Source of the DNA: DATLXU01 sp035575515 | Lineage (GTDB): Bacteria; Acidobacteriota; Blastocatellia; UBA7656 | Direction of reading: 5' to 3' | NCBI GenBank assembly: GCA_035575515.1 | Contig: DATLXU010000146.1 | Location: forward strand, 1 to 57,926 | DNA length: 57,926 nt | Shown here: in pieces, positions 24,915 to 35,183 of the stretch | Numbering within the stretch: the stretch's first letter is position 1 | Layout of the letters: each line of letters starts with the position of its first letter | Made by a program: the position numbers and the translations under genes | Notes under the pieces: model-generated | What the model was told of the DNA's origin: nothing | Seen by the model: the letters and a program-made list of their open reading frames with translations, nothing else | Database searches by the model: none

Positions 24915-26105
24915 ATGGCTGGATTGATAGCCGAGCCTTTGATATTTCGCTCAAGCGAAACAGCCAGACTGCTTATCATTGACGATGAGCCTTATGTACT
25001 TTCTGTGCTGGTCTCGATTCTGAGCAAGAACTATGAATGCAAGACGGCTTCGAGCGCGCTTGAAGCGCTCGAATACCTGAGAGTAGAGGAGTACGACCTT
25101 GTGCTGTCGGACATAATGATGCCGGGAATGAGCGGGCTTGAGTTGCTCGAGGAGATTTCGCGACGCTGCCCGAACACAGTAGTGATTCTCATCTCAGGCA
25201 ATCTCAACATACAGAGCGCGATAGAGGCTATGCGCCGTGGAGCATTCGATTACGTTACGAAGCCGTTCAATCTCTCTGACGTTGAGACGGCGGTCGAGCG
25301 CGCTTTGCGCCACCAATCGCTGCTCAAAGCGAACCAGCAATACGAGCAGCATCTGGAACAACTCGTCAGCACTCGAACGCATGAGCTGAGCATTGCGAAT
25401 GTGAATCTCAACTTGACGCTTGAGAAACTGTACGCGAATTATCGCGCGACCCTTCGCGCGCTGGCCGCGGCGCTCGAAGCGCGCGACGTTGAAACCAAAG
25501 GCCATTCAGAGCGCGTCGTCGCCTATTGCCTCAAGCTCGCTAAGCAGATGGGGCTGGACAATCGGGAGTTAATCACGCTTGAGCATGGCGCGCTGCTTCA
25601 TGACATAGGGAAAATTGGAGTGCCGGACGCGATACTGCTCAAGCGCGGCGCGCTTACCGAAGACGAGTGGAACTACATGCGCCGTCACGTTGATTACGGC
25701 GCGCAGATTCTTCGCGGCATAGATTTTCTCGAAGGCGCGGGTCAGATAGTAGCGCAGCACCATGAGCGATATGACGGGAGCGGTTATCCGAGCCATCTCG
25801 AAGGCGAGCAGATTTGTCTCGGCGCTCGCATATTCGCCGTAGCAGACGCGGTCGACGCGATAACTTCGGACAGACCATACCGCGCGGCGCGGCCCTTTGA
25901 GACGGCAGCCGAAGAATTGCTTCGGTGTTCGGGTGCGCACTTCGACCCTGAAGTCGTTAAGGCTTTCACATCCATCCCGCTCGACTCGTGGGCCGAGTTG
26001 CGCGCGATGGCAGCCGAGCCTGGCCTGCTGTTGAAGGATCAAAGAAGCGGACAAGATATTCGGTACTCATTACTCACAATGTCGGGCGACCGCGTTGTGG
26101 GCTAA
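24915..26105 (+). CDS. HD-GYP domain response regulator (predicted c-di-GMP phosphodiesterase)
   Basis: A 396-residue protein. The receiver domain (about 17-135) has the phospho-acceptor Asp66 in LVLSDIMMPGMSG. A coiled coil (about 135-175) leads to an HD-GYP domain (about 180-365) with HDIGKIG (HD at 229-230) and HHERYDGSGYP (282-292). HD-GYP enzymes hydrolyse cyclic di-GMP, and all the landmark residues are present. It lies upstream of the giant hybrid kinase on the same strand, separated by a palindromic element, so the two may form a two-component pair. The leader AAGGGGAACTT supports the ATG at 24915. Confidence 0.92.
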   Translation: MAGLIAEPLIFRSSETARLLIIDDEPYVLSVLVSILSKNYECKTASSALEALEYLRVEEYDLVLSDIMMPGMSGLELLEEISRRCPNTVVILISGNLNIQSAIEAMRRGAFDYVTKPFNLSDVETAVERALRHQSLLKANQQYEQHLEQLVSTRTHELSIANVNLNLTLEKLYANYRATLRALAAALEARDVETKGHSERVVAYCLKLAKQMGLDNRELITLEHGALLHDIGKIGVPDAILLKRGALTEDEWNYMRRHVDYGAQILRGIDFLEGAGQIVAQHHERYDGSGYPSHLEGEQICLGARIFAVADAVDAITSDRPYRAARPFETAAEELLRCSGAHFDPEVVKAFTSIPLDSWAELRAMAAEPGLLLKDQRSGQDIRYSLLTMSGDRVVG

Positions 26106-26113
26106 ATAAGCCC

Positions 26114-26206
26114 TGAGTCTGGAGTCCGAGGTCCGAAGCCGAGAATTGATTTCGGCTTAGAACAAGCACATTGGGATTTGACTCCAGACTTCGGACTTCG
26201 GACTCA
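26114..26206. repeat. Palindromic GGAGTCCGA element
   Basis: The left arm (26114-26138, TGAGTCTGGAGTCCGAGGTC and CGAAG) is mirrored by the right arm (26180-26206). Each arm is built from GAGTCCGA-like units. A second perfect 7-bp stem, AAGCCGA/TCGGCTT, sits in between. It lies in the 107-base gap before the kinase start and may be a dispersed palindromic repeat or a regulatory hairpin. Confidence 0.6.
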
Positions 26207-26212
26207 TGAAGA

Positions 26213-29200
26213 ATGCGTCTTTCCTCACTAACAAAAAGAATTTTCCCCGACTGCGCGGCTCAATCGAGCCAGTGTTTGCTGGTTGACCGCATAAACCTGC
26301 TCGTCCGCTCCTCAAGCGACTTGAACGATCTTTTCGCTGCCGCCGCCGAAGAGATCGGGCGCGCGCTTAACCTCGCACACGTCGGCATCATCCTGCGCGC
26401 AGCAGATAAGATCAAGGCCACAAGCCTCTATTTCGCACAGGAGATCGGCTACGGCGCGAAGGAAAAGTTCAAGCTGCTCGATTCGGTCATCGAGCGCAGC
26501 TTTTGCGACTCAACTGTTCCGGTTGAGATGAGCGCCGACGAGCTTGATTCAGGATTGAAGGCGCAGTTCGAGCATCATCTCGAAGACTCGGCAAGCGAAC
26601 TCGGAATAAGCGCTTTGTTAATTGCGCCGCTCGTGCTCGATAAGAACGCGACAGGAGCAATTCTGCTCTACCGTCGCAAACCGACGCGATGGTCAAGCCA
26701 GGAAAAGCATCTGCTTCAATTGATCTCCTCCACGCTCACTCTGGCGATAGACCATATTCAATCCGAAGAGCGGGCGAAGATAGCGGCGGAGCGCGAAGCT
26801 GTCACGAACCGGTTGCTGTCGGCAATCAGAAGCGCGGTCAATGTTGACGATATTTTGAAAGTCGCCGTTGAAAGTCTCGGCGCTGCGCTGCGCGCGACTC
26901 GCACGGTCATCTACATGCGCTCGCGCAATGAGTCGCCGGGAACTAATAACCAACAGATATCGTCTTTGAAGGCGCGGGCTGAGTACCGCGCGAACGCATT
27001 GATCCCTTCAGCCCTCGACACAGCGATTGACGTTGCAGCAAGCCCTCTGCTCGGCCAGCTAATGGCAGGCGATATAATAACGATACCTGACACGAGCGAG
27101 AGCCACGACGTGGTTCGCGCGATAGGCGCGCGGCTCGGAGTCCGCGCGCTTGTGCTTGCGCCAATTGCATATAACGGACAGATGGTGGCCACGCTTGCGA
27201 TTGAGCAATTCGACCGCCCGCGCCAGTTCACCGATGAAGAGATAAGGCTCGTCCGGCTTGTGACCGAACAGGCGGCGGTTGCGCTCTATCAGGCGGAGCT
27301 TTTCCGCGAGGCTCAGGAATCGGCGCGGCGAGATGCGCTCATCAGCCGAATAAGCTCTGCCGTTCACAGCTCGCTCGACCCTGACGAAGTGCTTGAAGCT
27401 ATTGTCAACGAAGTGGGCGCGGCTCTCGGCGTCTGCCGCGCGCGGCTCGCGCTGCTGACAAATCCGCTGCCGGAGATGTTGCCCATCACTCACGAGTACG
27501 TCGCCGAGTGCTGCGCCGACAAGCTGAACGTGCTTACAACCATTCAGGTCAGAGGCAACAATTATCTTCAAGGCGTGCTCGTGAGCGACGCGCCCGTCGT
27601 AGTAAACGACCCGCTCACAGATTCAAGGCTCTCGTCCGTCCGCATGCGCGTAGAAGCGGGCGGCGTCAAATCCATTATGACTACCGCAATCAGAATCGGC
27701 GGCCAGCCAATTGGAATTTTCAGCCTTCATCACTGCGAAAAGCGACACACATGGACTCATTGGGAAATTGATCTAGTCAAATCAGTCGCTGAACAGGCCG
27801 CCGTTGCTATTCGACAGGCGGAGCTTTATCGGGAAGTGAGAGAGTCGGCGACGCGCGCCGCTCTGGTCAATCAGATAGTCGCAAGCATTCGCCGTTCGCT
27901 CGATCTTAAGGAGACGCTCAAGGTCGCCGTCGAAGAGCTTGGCCGCGCGCTCGGAGCCGACCGCACATACTTTCGCAAGCTCATAGGCGATAAGAACATC
28001 GTTGTGGCCGAATACCTTAGCGACCCGCAACTGAGCGTCAGCCATATAGAAACTCCAAAGGAAGATTATATTACCTCTTACCTGACGGAAACGCGCAGGA
28101 CGCTTATCATTGACGATGTGCGGGCGTTTATGTCGGCTTACCCCGATATAGCCGCGAGCGTTCCAGTCTGGCACGTCGAGCCTTTGAACCTTTCGCAGAT
28201 AGTCTGCCCGATCTTTGTCAACGGCGAATACTGGGGCGCGCTGTCAATAGGACAGACGGACCGCGTGCGTAAATGGACCGCGAGCGAAATCGCTCTGATT
28301 GAAGTTGTGACGGCGCAGGTCGAAGTAGCCGTAACGCACAGCTATCTTTTTGAGGAAGCGAAACAGGTAGCCGAGCGAGAGGCGCTCATAAGCCATATCA
28401 TTCATGGCATCAATCAATCGAACCAGCTCGATGAAATTTTCCCGATTGTTGCGAGCGAGCTTGGCGATCACCTTGCCACAGACTCGCTCGTGATTATGCG
28501 GCTTGACGAAGACCGCGAGAAGTGGCGCATCGAGTGCGTTTTCAGCAACGGAAAAGTTACAAAGCCTGCCCGCTCTTACAACGCAGACGATTTCGCTCTG
28601 TTTTCCGAAATGGTCGCTGACGACATGATTTTATGCGATGACGTCGAGACCGACCCGCGCATGGCTCCTCATCTCGACCGATTTCTCAGGCCCGCAGGCA
28701 CGCGGGCCTTCATGGCCGTGCGGCTCTATTACAGAGGCGAGCCGGGGCTTGTCATTGCGGCAATAATGAAAAGCGGCCCGCGACATTGGACCGATGACGA
28801 TGTTGATATAGTGCGGGCTGCTGCGAATCAGGTCTTCATCGCTATCCAGCGCGCAGAGTTGTTCGAGCAGGTGTCGCACGGCAAGTATGAATGGGAAGCG
28901 ACGTTTGACGCGCTGACAGACGGCATATTCATCTTCGACCGTCAGGGCATACTGCGGCGCGTCAATCAGGCGGGCGCGGCGTTTGAGGGCGAAGAGATAA
29001 GGAATCTGATTGGCCGCCGCTGCTGCACGTTGATGCAGGGGATAGAAGGCGAAGAATGCCGCGTCTCACAAGTCCTGAAGACGGCGCGGCCCGTAACGTT
29101 CGAGCTTGTGCCGGAGCGGCTCGGTCGGCCTGTGCTGGTTACGATGTCTCCGCTTACAATCGGCTCCCAGAGCCACTTTCAAGACTTTGCAGGCTCAAAC

Positions 29201-30742
29201 GGCAACGGAAATGGCAACAACACCATCGGCGCGGTCTGCATCGTCAGAGACCTGTCGGAGCTTCGCGCGGCAGAAGCGGTTGCGCGCGAGCAACGCGGAT
29301 TTCTGGTCAAGCTCATCGAGCATGCCAACGATGCCATATTCGCGCTCTCGCCCGAAGGCAGGCTTATATGGTTCAACGAGCAACTCGTCACTCTTTCGGA
29401 ATACTCGCGCGAGGAATTGCATGGCATGGGCAGTTGGCACTTTTTACCTGACAACGAAAGGGATATAGCTACAGAGCGATTCTACCGCGCGCTTCAAGGC
29501 GAAGCTCAAACATTCGAGATGCACGCGCTGAAGAAGAGCGGCGAGTCGCGACTGCTTCTCGTCACCTACACGCCGATTTATGACGAAGGGCGCGTGACAA
29601 GCATCCTTTCGATAGCGCGAGACGTGACCGAAGAGCGACTTGCAAGCGAGCGCGCGGCGCAGGCTGACAAGCTGCGCGCGCTTGGGCAACTGGCGTCAGG
29701 CGTGGCTCATAATTTCAATAACATCCTCGCCGCAATTCTCGGCCACGCGCAGCTAATCAAGCGCGACTTCAAGGATGATTCCCTGCTCCAGCGGATGGAT
29801 ATAATCGAGCGGGCCGCGCTCGACGGCGCGCAGACAGTAAAGCGCATTCAGGCGTTCGGACTCCAGCAGAACGAAACGGCGCAAGATGTGGTTGATATTA
29901 ATCAGATAGTTCAGGACTCAACGACTCTCACTCGCGCCAAGTGGTGCGACGAAGCGCAGGCTCGCGGGCTGCATTACGAGGTCGAGGTCGAGCTTGAAGA
30001 AGTGCCGACAGTGCGAGGGTCAGGCTCCGAGCTGCGCGAGGTATTTGTCAACGTCATATTGAACGCTCTCGACGCGATGCCGCAGGGAGGAAGGTTGAAG
30101 ATCAAAACCGAAGCGAAGGATGGAAGCGTTCGCGTGAGCTTCGCCGACAGCGGCATTGGCATGAGCCGCGAAGTGTGCGACCACATATTCGAGCCGTTCT
30201 TCACAACCAAAGGCGCCACCGGGATGGGGCTTGGACTTGCAGTGAGTTACAGCATCATCGAGCGGCACGGCGGAAGAATCGAAGCGCAGAGCAGTCCCGG
30301 TCGCGGAACGACTTTCACGATTACGCTTCCTACTGTTGAGAGCAAACAGCGGAAGACCGTGCGCGACAACAAATCATCTGCGAAGACGGCAAGCGTGCTT
30401 GTGATTGACGACGACGAGCGAGTGCGCGCGGCTCTTGTTGGAATGTTGAAATCCGCCGGTCATCGCACAGACCATGCCGCGAATGGACGCGAGGCTCTCA
30501 CCAAGATGGAAGGCGGCGGGTTTGAGTTAGTGATAACTGATCTCTCGATGCCTGAGATGGACGGCTGGGCCGTTGCGTCGGAGATACGCCGCCGCTGGCC
30601 CGGCGTGAAGATTGTTTTGATTACGGGCTACGGAGTCCCGCCCGAGACAATCAGCCACCGCCGCGAGCTTGTTAACGAGGTGCTATTCAAGCCTATTCGC
30701 TTCGACGACATAACAACAACGCTCGGCCAGGTGCTATCCTGA
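26213..30742 (+). CDS. Multi-GAF hybrid sensor histidine kinase
   Basis: A 1509-residue protein without obvious transmembrane segments, hence cytoplasmic. Five GAF-like modules follow one another over about residues 20-890, each preceded by a coil such as EREAVTNRLLSAIR or ATRAALVNQIVASIR. Two PAS domains follow (about 890-1020 and 1030-1145). The HisKA box GVAHNFNNILAAILGHAQ has the phospho-acceptor His1166. The HATPase domain has VFVNVILNALDAM, DSGIGMS and TGMGLGLAV, and the terminal receiver has Asp1443 in ITDLSMPEMDG. It probably integrates several ligand or redox signals, with output through its own receiver and perhaps the adjacent HD-GYP regulator. The ribosome-binding site is weak. 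Confidence 0.9.
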   Translation: MRLSSLTKRIFPDCAAQSSQCLLVDRINLLVRSSSDLNDLFAAAAEEIGRALNLAHVGIILRAADKIKATSLYFAQEIGYGAKEKFKLLDSVIERSFCDSTVPVEMSADELDSGLKAQFEHHLEDSASELGISALLIAPLVLDKNATGAILLYRRKPTRWSSQEKHLLQLISSTLTLAIDHIQSEERAKIAAEREAVTNRLLSAIRSAVNVDDILKVAVESLGAALRATRTVIYMRSRNESPGTNNQQISSLKARAEYRANALIPSALDTAIDVAASPLLGQLMAGDIITIPDTSESHDVVRAIGARLGVRALVLAPIAYNGQMVATLAIEQFDRPRQFTDEEIRLVRLVTEQAAVALYQAELFREAQESARRDALISRISSAVHSSLDPDEVLEAIVNEVGAALGVCRARLALLTNPLPEMLPITHEYVAECCADKLNVLTTIQVRGNNYLQGVLVSDAPVVVNDPLTDSRLSSVRMRVEAGGVKSIMTTAIRIGGQPIGIFSLHHCEKRHTWTHWEIDLVKSVAEQAAVAIRQAELYREVRESATRAALVNQIVASIRRSLDLKETLKVAVEELGRALGADRTYFRKLIGDKNIVVAEYLSDPQLSVSHIETPKEDYITSYLTETRRTLIIDDVRAFMSAYPDIAASVPVWHVEPLNLSQIVCPIFVNGEYWGALSIGQTDRVRKWTASEIALIEVVTAQVEVAVTHSYLFEEAKQVAEREALISHIIHGINQSNQLDEIFPIVASELGDHLATDSLVIMRLDEDREKWRIECVFSNGKVTKPARSYNADDFALFSEMVADDMILCDDVETDPRMAPHLDRFLRPAGTRAFMAVRLYYRGEPGLVIAAIMKSGPRHWTDDDVDIVRAAANQVFIAIQRAELFEQVSHGKYEWEATFDALTDGIFIFDRQGILRRVNQAGAAFEGEEIRNLIGRRCCTLMQGIEGEECRVSQVLKTARPVTFELVPERLGRPVLVTMSPLTIGSQSHFQDFAGSNGNGNGNNTIGAVCIVRDLSELRAAEAVAREQRGFLVKLIEHANDAIFALSPEGRLIWFNEQLVTLSEYSREELHGMGSWHFLPDNERDIATERFYRALQGEAQTFEMHALKKSGESRLLLVTYTPIYDEGRVTSILSIARDVTEERLASERAAQADKLRALGQLASGVAHNFNNILAAILGHAQLIKRDFKDDSLLQRMDIIERAALDGAQTVKRIQAFGLQQNETAQDVVDINQIVQDSTTLTRAKWCDEAQARGLHYEVEVELEEVPTVRGSGSELREVFVNVILNALDAMPQGGRLKIKTEAKDGSVRVSFADSGIGMSREVCDHIFEPFFTTKGATGMGLGLAVSYSIIERHGGRIEAQSSPGRGTTFTITLPTVESKQRKTVRDNKSSAKTASVLVIDDDERVRAALVGMLKSAGHRTDHAANGREALTKMEGGGFELVITDLSMPEMDGWAVASEIRRRWPGVKIVLITGYGVPPETISHRRELVNEVLFKPIRFDDITTTLGQVLS

Positions 30743-30830
30743 AGGATGTAAGCACGAGCAGGATTGCAAATCCCGACTCTCAGGATTGAAACGCGAGATT
30801 CAACGACACTTTTTCCTGCTTTATCCTCTC

Positions 30831-32474
30831 CTATTGCTTTGGCGGCTTTATGCCATTGAGATCAAGCACCTGCTGCCTTTGCGATTGCGGCAGATCGTTA
30901 TACATCTCTACAAACGCGGCGTTCGTCCAGCCGAAGCCTACCACGTTTGTCTCATAGCCGAACTTTATGCCCGCGCCTAACTGAGATGTTCGGCGCTCAA
31001 CGTCGTACTTCTCGACAATCGTGTTGTGTTCGAGGAAATCTTTCAGGATCATAGAAAGAAAATTCACGGTGATTCGATTCGCCTCTTTCGCATAGCCGTA
31101 GCGGCGCAATCCTTTAACGGCAATCATCTGCATTGGCGCCCATCCGAAGGGCGCGTCCCACTGGTTGCCGCTCACGTTCGCGCTAGTCTGCAATCCGCCC
31201 CCGCGCTCGAACCGCTGGAGATTCGCCACAACGCGAGCCGCTTGCGCGGGCGTAGCAATCCCGGCCCACAGCGGATAAAACGCAGTCACGAATGGATAGC
31301 GTCGCACTTCTTTCTTCGCGAAGTTGTAATCGTAATAAAGCCCATCGCGCTCGTCCCACATCAGCCGATTTATTCGCCGCCGCCGCTCCTCTGCCCTGCG
31401 CGTCCATTCCGCAGATTGTCGCGCATGGCCCAAGATAGTCATTATCTCCGCCGCCTCGCGCTCCATCGCATAGAGCAGCGAGTTCAAACAGACAGGGTTG
31501 TAATGGATTATGTCAACGTTGAACTGGCCGAATCTGTTCGACGGGTCAAAGCCCGATTCGCGCATTGAGCGGTCGCCTTTGTAAAACAGCGGCGTCAGCT
31601 CGTCTTTCTCGCGATTGTAGTACTGGGTCACATCATAATCGGTGACTTCATGAGTGCGATAATACTCCTTAACGCGGTCGTAGTGTGTTCGCCCCTGCTT
31701 GTCTCGCTCGTCTGAGATGACTTCGGGCGCGGGACCTTCGCCGAAATCGTAATAGCGCGAAAGCCCCGTCTCTTTCGTCAAGTGAGGCTCAGAGGTCCAG
31801 AAGCGATAATACTTTTCAATCGCGGGAACCGTGCTTTCAAGCCATCGCCGATCGCGCGTCTTGCGATAGACGCCCAAGATCATCTCGGTTAAAAACGGCG
31901 GCTGCGAGCGATTGAGGTAATAAGTGCGGTTGGCGTTGAGGACTTTGCCATAGTTCTCAATCTCGTAGAGGAAGTTGTCAATCATGTTCTTGGCAAGCTC
32001 AAACTCGCCATCGCGGAGCAGCCCGACCTGGATAAAATAGCTGTCCCATCCGTACATCTCGTTGAATCGCCCGCCCGGCACGACATAAGGATAAGGCAAG
32101 TACAATAAGCCGTGTTCGCGTATCTCGTTTGTGTTGTCGGGCAACTGGCGCAATTCTATCTTCGCAAAATCCGCCGCCGACATCTGCGAGCGCAGAGCCG
32201 TCTCGACTTGTTTAAGGTTCTCTTTGCGCGAAATGTAAACGGGCCATCGGCCATCGGCATTTGGGTGAAACTTCGGGTCAACGGCTGCGGTCGCCAGCCG
32301 CGCGTTCGAGCGCATCAGCGTGCGCCAGTTCTGTTTTATGTACGCGCGTATCTGTGCAAGCTGCGCATCGGTTGCGCGGTCTGATGAGAAACTGGCGGCT
32401 ACAGAAAATGAAACGAGCAACAAGCAGGCAACAAGGCCTGTCGTAAACTTTCTGGCTCGCTCAAGCACAATCAT
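30831..32474 (-). CDS. treA: Trehalase (GH37), periplasmic
   Basis: A GH37 enzyme that hydrolyses trehalose to two glucose molecules. Both family signatures are visible: PGGRFNEMYGWDSYF (PGGRF at about residue 133) and QWDAPFGWAPMQ further on. Start ATG 32474 gives a clean signal peptide (FTTGLVACLLLVSFSVAAS) and has GGAGAAG upstream; the longer open frame to 32606 has no such support. The mature enzyme should be periplasmic. It is divergent from the GH31 gene and part of a cluster of exported glycosidases. Confidence 0.93.
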   Translation of the reverse strand: MIVLERARKFTTGLVACLLLVSFSVAASFSSDRATDAQLAQIRAYIKQNWRTLMRSNARLATAAVDPKFHPNADGRWPVYISRKENLKQVETALRSQMSAADFAKIELRQLPDNTNEIREHGLLYLPYPYVVPGGRFNEMYGWDSYFIQVGLLRDGEFELAKNMIDNFLYEIENYGKVLNANRTYYLNRSQPPFLTEMILGVYRKTRDRRWLESTVPAIEKYYRFWTSEPHLTKETGLSRYYDFGEGPAPEVISDERDKQGRTHYDRVKEYYRTHEVTDYDVTQYYNREKDELTPLFYKGDRSMRESGFDPSNRFGQFNVDIIHYNPVCLNSLLYAMEREAAEIMTILGHARQSAEWTRRAEERRRRINRLMWDERDGLYYDYNFAKKEVRRYPFVTAFYPLWAGIATPAQAARVVANLQRFERGGGLQTSANVSGNQWDAPFGWAPMQMIAVKGLRRYGYAKEANRITVNFLSMILKDFLEHNTIVEKYDVERRTSQLGAGIKFGYETNVVGFGWTNAAFVEMYNDLPQSQRQQVLDLNGIKPPKQ

Positions 32475-32645
32475 TCGATCTTCTCCAGTGCAGAGGTTTT
32501 GAATAGCGCGCCTCGTATTATACTCAACGAAGCAAGTCTTGCCGATTCTTGCGAGCGCATCCGGGCTTGCACAGGCCTTGACTGATTTCCATCGGATAGC
32601 AATCATTGAGCAACTAACGAGCAGGATCGCAATGAGGAAAGAGCC

Positions 32646-35165
32646 ATGAAAAGGTTATTCATTTCATTTTGCTTCATGCTTTTAACCTGCGCGACAGGGT
32701 TTGCAATAGACCTGAGCGGGCTTGAGCCAATCGGCCCGATTGCAAACTACATCAGGACGGACGCGGCGGTCGTTTTCAACTGCGATGATAAATCGCAGGT
32801 TCAAATCACAATCCTTGCGCCCGATCTCGTTCGCGTGCGGGCCGCTTTTCAAAAGCCGCTGCCGCCACCGCGTCACTCATGGGCTGTTGCAAAAACAGAC
32901 TGGCAAACTCCGCGCTGGAGCTTGAAGGAAGAAGCAGGATACATCCTCATTACGACGGACGAGCTTGAGGTTGCGGTTCATCGCTCGCCTCTTTTGATTG
33001 AATTCCGAGACGTGAAGACTCATCGCACCATCAACGCTGACGAACGGCCAATGATGTCCGACCCGAAGAGCGGAGTTGTTGCCGCTGCGAAGAAGCTCGG
33101 ATTTGAAGAACATTTCTACGGGCTTGGCGAAAAGGCGTGGCGGCTGGACAGGCGGCGCGGGCAATTCACGAACTGGAACTCAGATACTCCCGCATACAAA
33201 GAAGGGACCGACCCGATTTATCAAACGATTCCCTTTTACATCGGATGGGAGCGCGGCGAAGCCTACGGGATATTTTTCGACAACAGCTATAAATCGCATT
33301 TCGACTTCGGCCAGTCCGGGCAGGAGTACGCAGCGTTTTCGGCTGAAGGCGGCGAGATGAATTATTACTTCTTCTGGGGACCTTCGATGAAAAAAATCAT
33401 CAGCCGCTATAGCGACCTGACGGGCCACATAGAGATGCCGCCCCTTTGGGCGCTCGGCAATCAACAAAGCCGCTGGAGCTATTATCCCGACACGGTCGCC
33501 GAAGAGGTCGTGCGTCAGTATCGCGCACACGATTTGCCGTTGGACGCTCTGCACCTCGACATTCATTACATGCAGGGCTATCGCGTGTTCACTTGGGACA
33601 CCTCGCGCTTTCCAAATCCAAAAGCTTTCACAGACAAGTTGAAGCAGCAGGGAGTGAAGGTTGTGACAATCGTTGATCCGGGCGTGAAGTTCCAGCCGCC
33701 AGCACCGGGCGCGACTGCAACCGATACGGCTGCGCATCCCGAGCTGATGCCGCAGGACAAAAGCTATTACGTCTTCAATCAGGGAATTGCGAAGGATTAT
33801 TTCGTCAAGCGCAGGGACGGCCATCTCTACGTCGGTGAAGTGTGGCCGGGCAAAGCGGTCTTTACAGACTACACGCTCGAAGCCGCGCGCCGCTGGTGGG
33901 GCGACCTGCACCGGGCATACACGGACAACGGAGTCGCAGGTATATGGACGGATATGAACGAGCCTGCCGACTTCGTAGATCAAACGGGCAAGACGCAGAT
34001 GGACGTAGTTCACTACGACGAGGGCGAATATTCTACGCACGCGAAGAACCGCAACATCTTTGCGCTGCTGATGGCTCGCGCGACTTACGAAGGGCTTGAG
34101 CGGCTTGAGCCGAACCGGCGGCATTACGTCATAACCCGCGCGGGATACGCGGGCTATCAACGCTACACGACGATGTGGACGGGCGACAACACGAGCACCT
34201 GGGAAGCGATGGCGCTGAGCATCCCGATGTTCGAATCGCTCGGACTATCGGGCGTGCCGTTTGTAGGAGGCGACGTAGGCGGATTCATTGGCCGGTCGGA
34301 CGGCGAGATGCTCGCGCGCTGGTATCAGATAGGATTTCTCACGCCCTTCTGTCGCAATCACAAAGAGATCACCGGCTACGATCACGAGCCGTGGCGCTTC
34401 GGCAAATTCTACGAAGACATCATTCGCAAATACCTGAAGCTACGCTACCGACTATTACCGTTCCTCTATACGAATCTCGAAGAAGCCTATCGCACAGGCA
34501 CACCGCTATTTCGCCCGCTGATTCTCAATTATCAAACGGACGCGAACACATTAAACATTGATGACGAATTCATGATCGGAAGCGACCTGCTGGTCGCGCC
34601 TATACTGAGGCCGAATCAGACGAGCAGACTCGTTTATCTTCCCGAAGGGGAGTGGAAGGATTATTGGACGGGCAAGACGTACGATGGCAAAAATACGATT
34701 CGCGTTGATGCGCCGCTTGAGATAGTTCCAATGTTTGTTCGTGCGGGAGCAATAATCCCCATGCAGCCTGAGATGAATTACGTAGGTGAAAAGCCATCCG
34801 ACCCTATCACTTTTGAGATTTACCCGGACGCAAAAGGCGAAGCGGCTACGACGCTTTACGAAGATGACGGCGCAAGTCAGGATTATAAGCGCGGAGTCTT
34901 CCGTCGCACTCGCGTTAAAACGTCAAAGGCCGCAGGTGGAGTTCAGATTGATGTAGATGCGCCTGAAGGAAACTACACGCCTGCGCCGCGCAGTTTTGTC
35001 TTTGTGATTAAGTCGGCTCCTACGCCTCGGCAGGTTACGATTGACGGCAAGCCGATTGCCGTCGCAGGCGCAAATGAGAAACGTGATGGATGGTATAAGT
35101 CGGGCAACGGCGTCGCGGTGCGAATAACAGATGACGGCAAGGCGCGGCGGATTCAAATCAGATGA
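32646..35165 (+). CDS. GH31 alpha-glucosidase family protein, exported
   Basis: An 839-residue glycoside hydrolase. A signal peptide (to about residue 20) is followed by an N-terminal beta domain, the (beta/alpha)8 catalytic domain with nucleophile Asp436 in GIWTDMNEP, and the WTGDNTSTWE segment. The C-terminal beta domains carry YLPEGEWKDYWTGK and FEIYPDAKGEAATTLYEDDG. GH31 members remove alpha-linked glucose or xylose from non-reducing ends; the short motifs best fit alpha-glucosidase. The ribosome-binding site is GAGGAAAG. It shares a 171-base divergent region with trehalase, suggesting joint regulation. Confidence 0.92.
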   Translation: MKRLFISFCFMLLTCATGFAIDLSGLEPIGPIANYIRTDAAVVFNCDDKSQVQITILAPDLVRVRAAFQKPLPPPRHSWAVAKTDWQTPRWSLKEEAGYILITTDELEVAVHRSPLLIEFRDVKTHRTINADERPMMSDPKSGVVAAAKKLGFEEHFYGLGEKAWRLDRRRGQFTNWNSDTPAYKEGTDPIYQTIPFYIGWERGEAYGIFFDNSYKSHFDFGQSGQEYAAFSAEGGEMNYYFFWGPSMKKIISRYSDLTGHIEMPPLWALGNQQSRWSYYPDTVAEEVVRQYRAHDLPLDALHLDIHYMQGYRVFTWDTSRFPNPKAFTDKLKQQGVKVVTIVDPGVKFQPPAPGATATDTAAHPELMPQDKSYYVFNQGIAKDYFVKRRDGHLYVGEVWPGKAVFTDYTLEAARRWWGDLHRAYTDNGVAGIWTDMNEPADFVDQTGKTQMDVVHYDEGEYSTHAKNRNIFALLMARATYEGLERLEPNRRHYVITRAGYAGYQRYTTMWTGDNTSTWEAMALSIPMFESLGLSGVPFVGGDVGGFIGRSDGEMLARWYQIGFLTPFCRNHKEITGYDHEPWRFGKFYEDIIRKYLKLRYRLLPFLYTNLEEAYRTGTPLFRPLILNYQTDANTLNIDDEFMIGSDLLVAPILRPNQTSRLVYLPEGEWKDYWTGKTYDGKNTIRVDAPLEIVPMFVRAGAIIPMQPEMNYVGEKPSDPITFEIYPDAKGEAATTLYEDDGASQDYKRGVFRRTRVKTSKAAGGVQIDVDAPEGNYTPAPRSFVFVIKSAPTPRQVTIDGKPIAVAGANEKRDGWYKSGNGVAVRITDDGKARRIQIR

Positions 35166-35183
35166 GAGAGAAGCAGCGACTCT

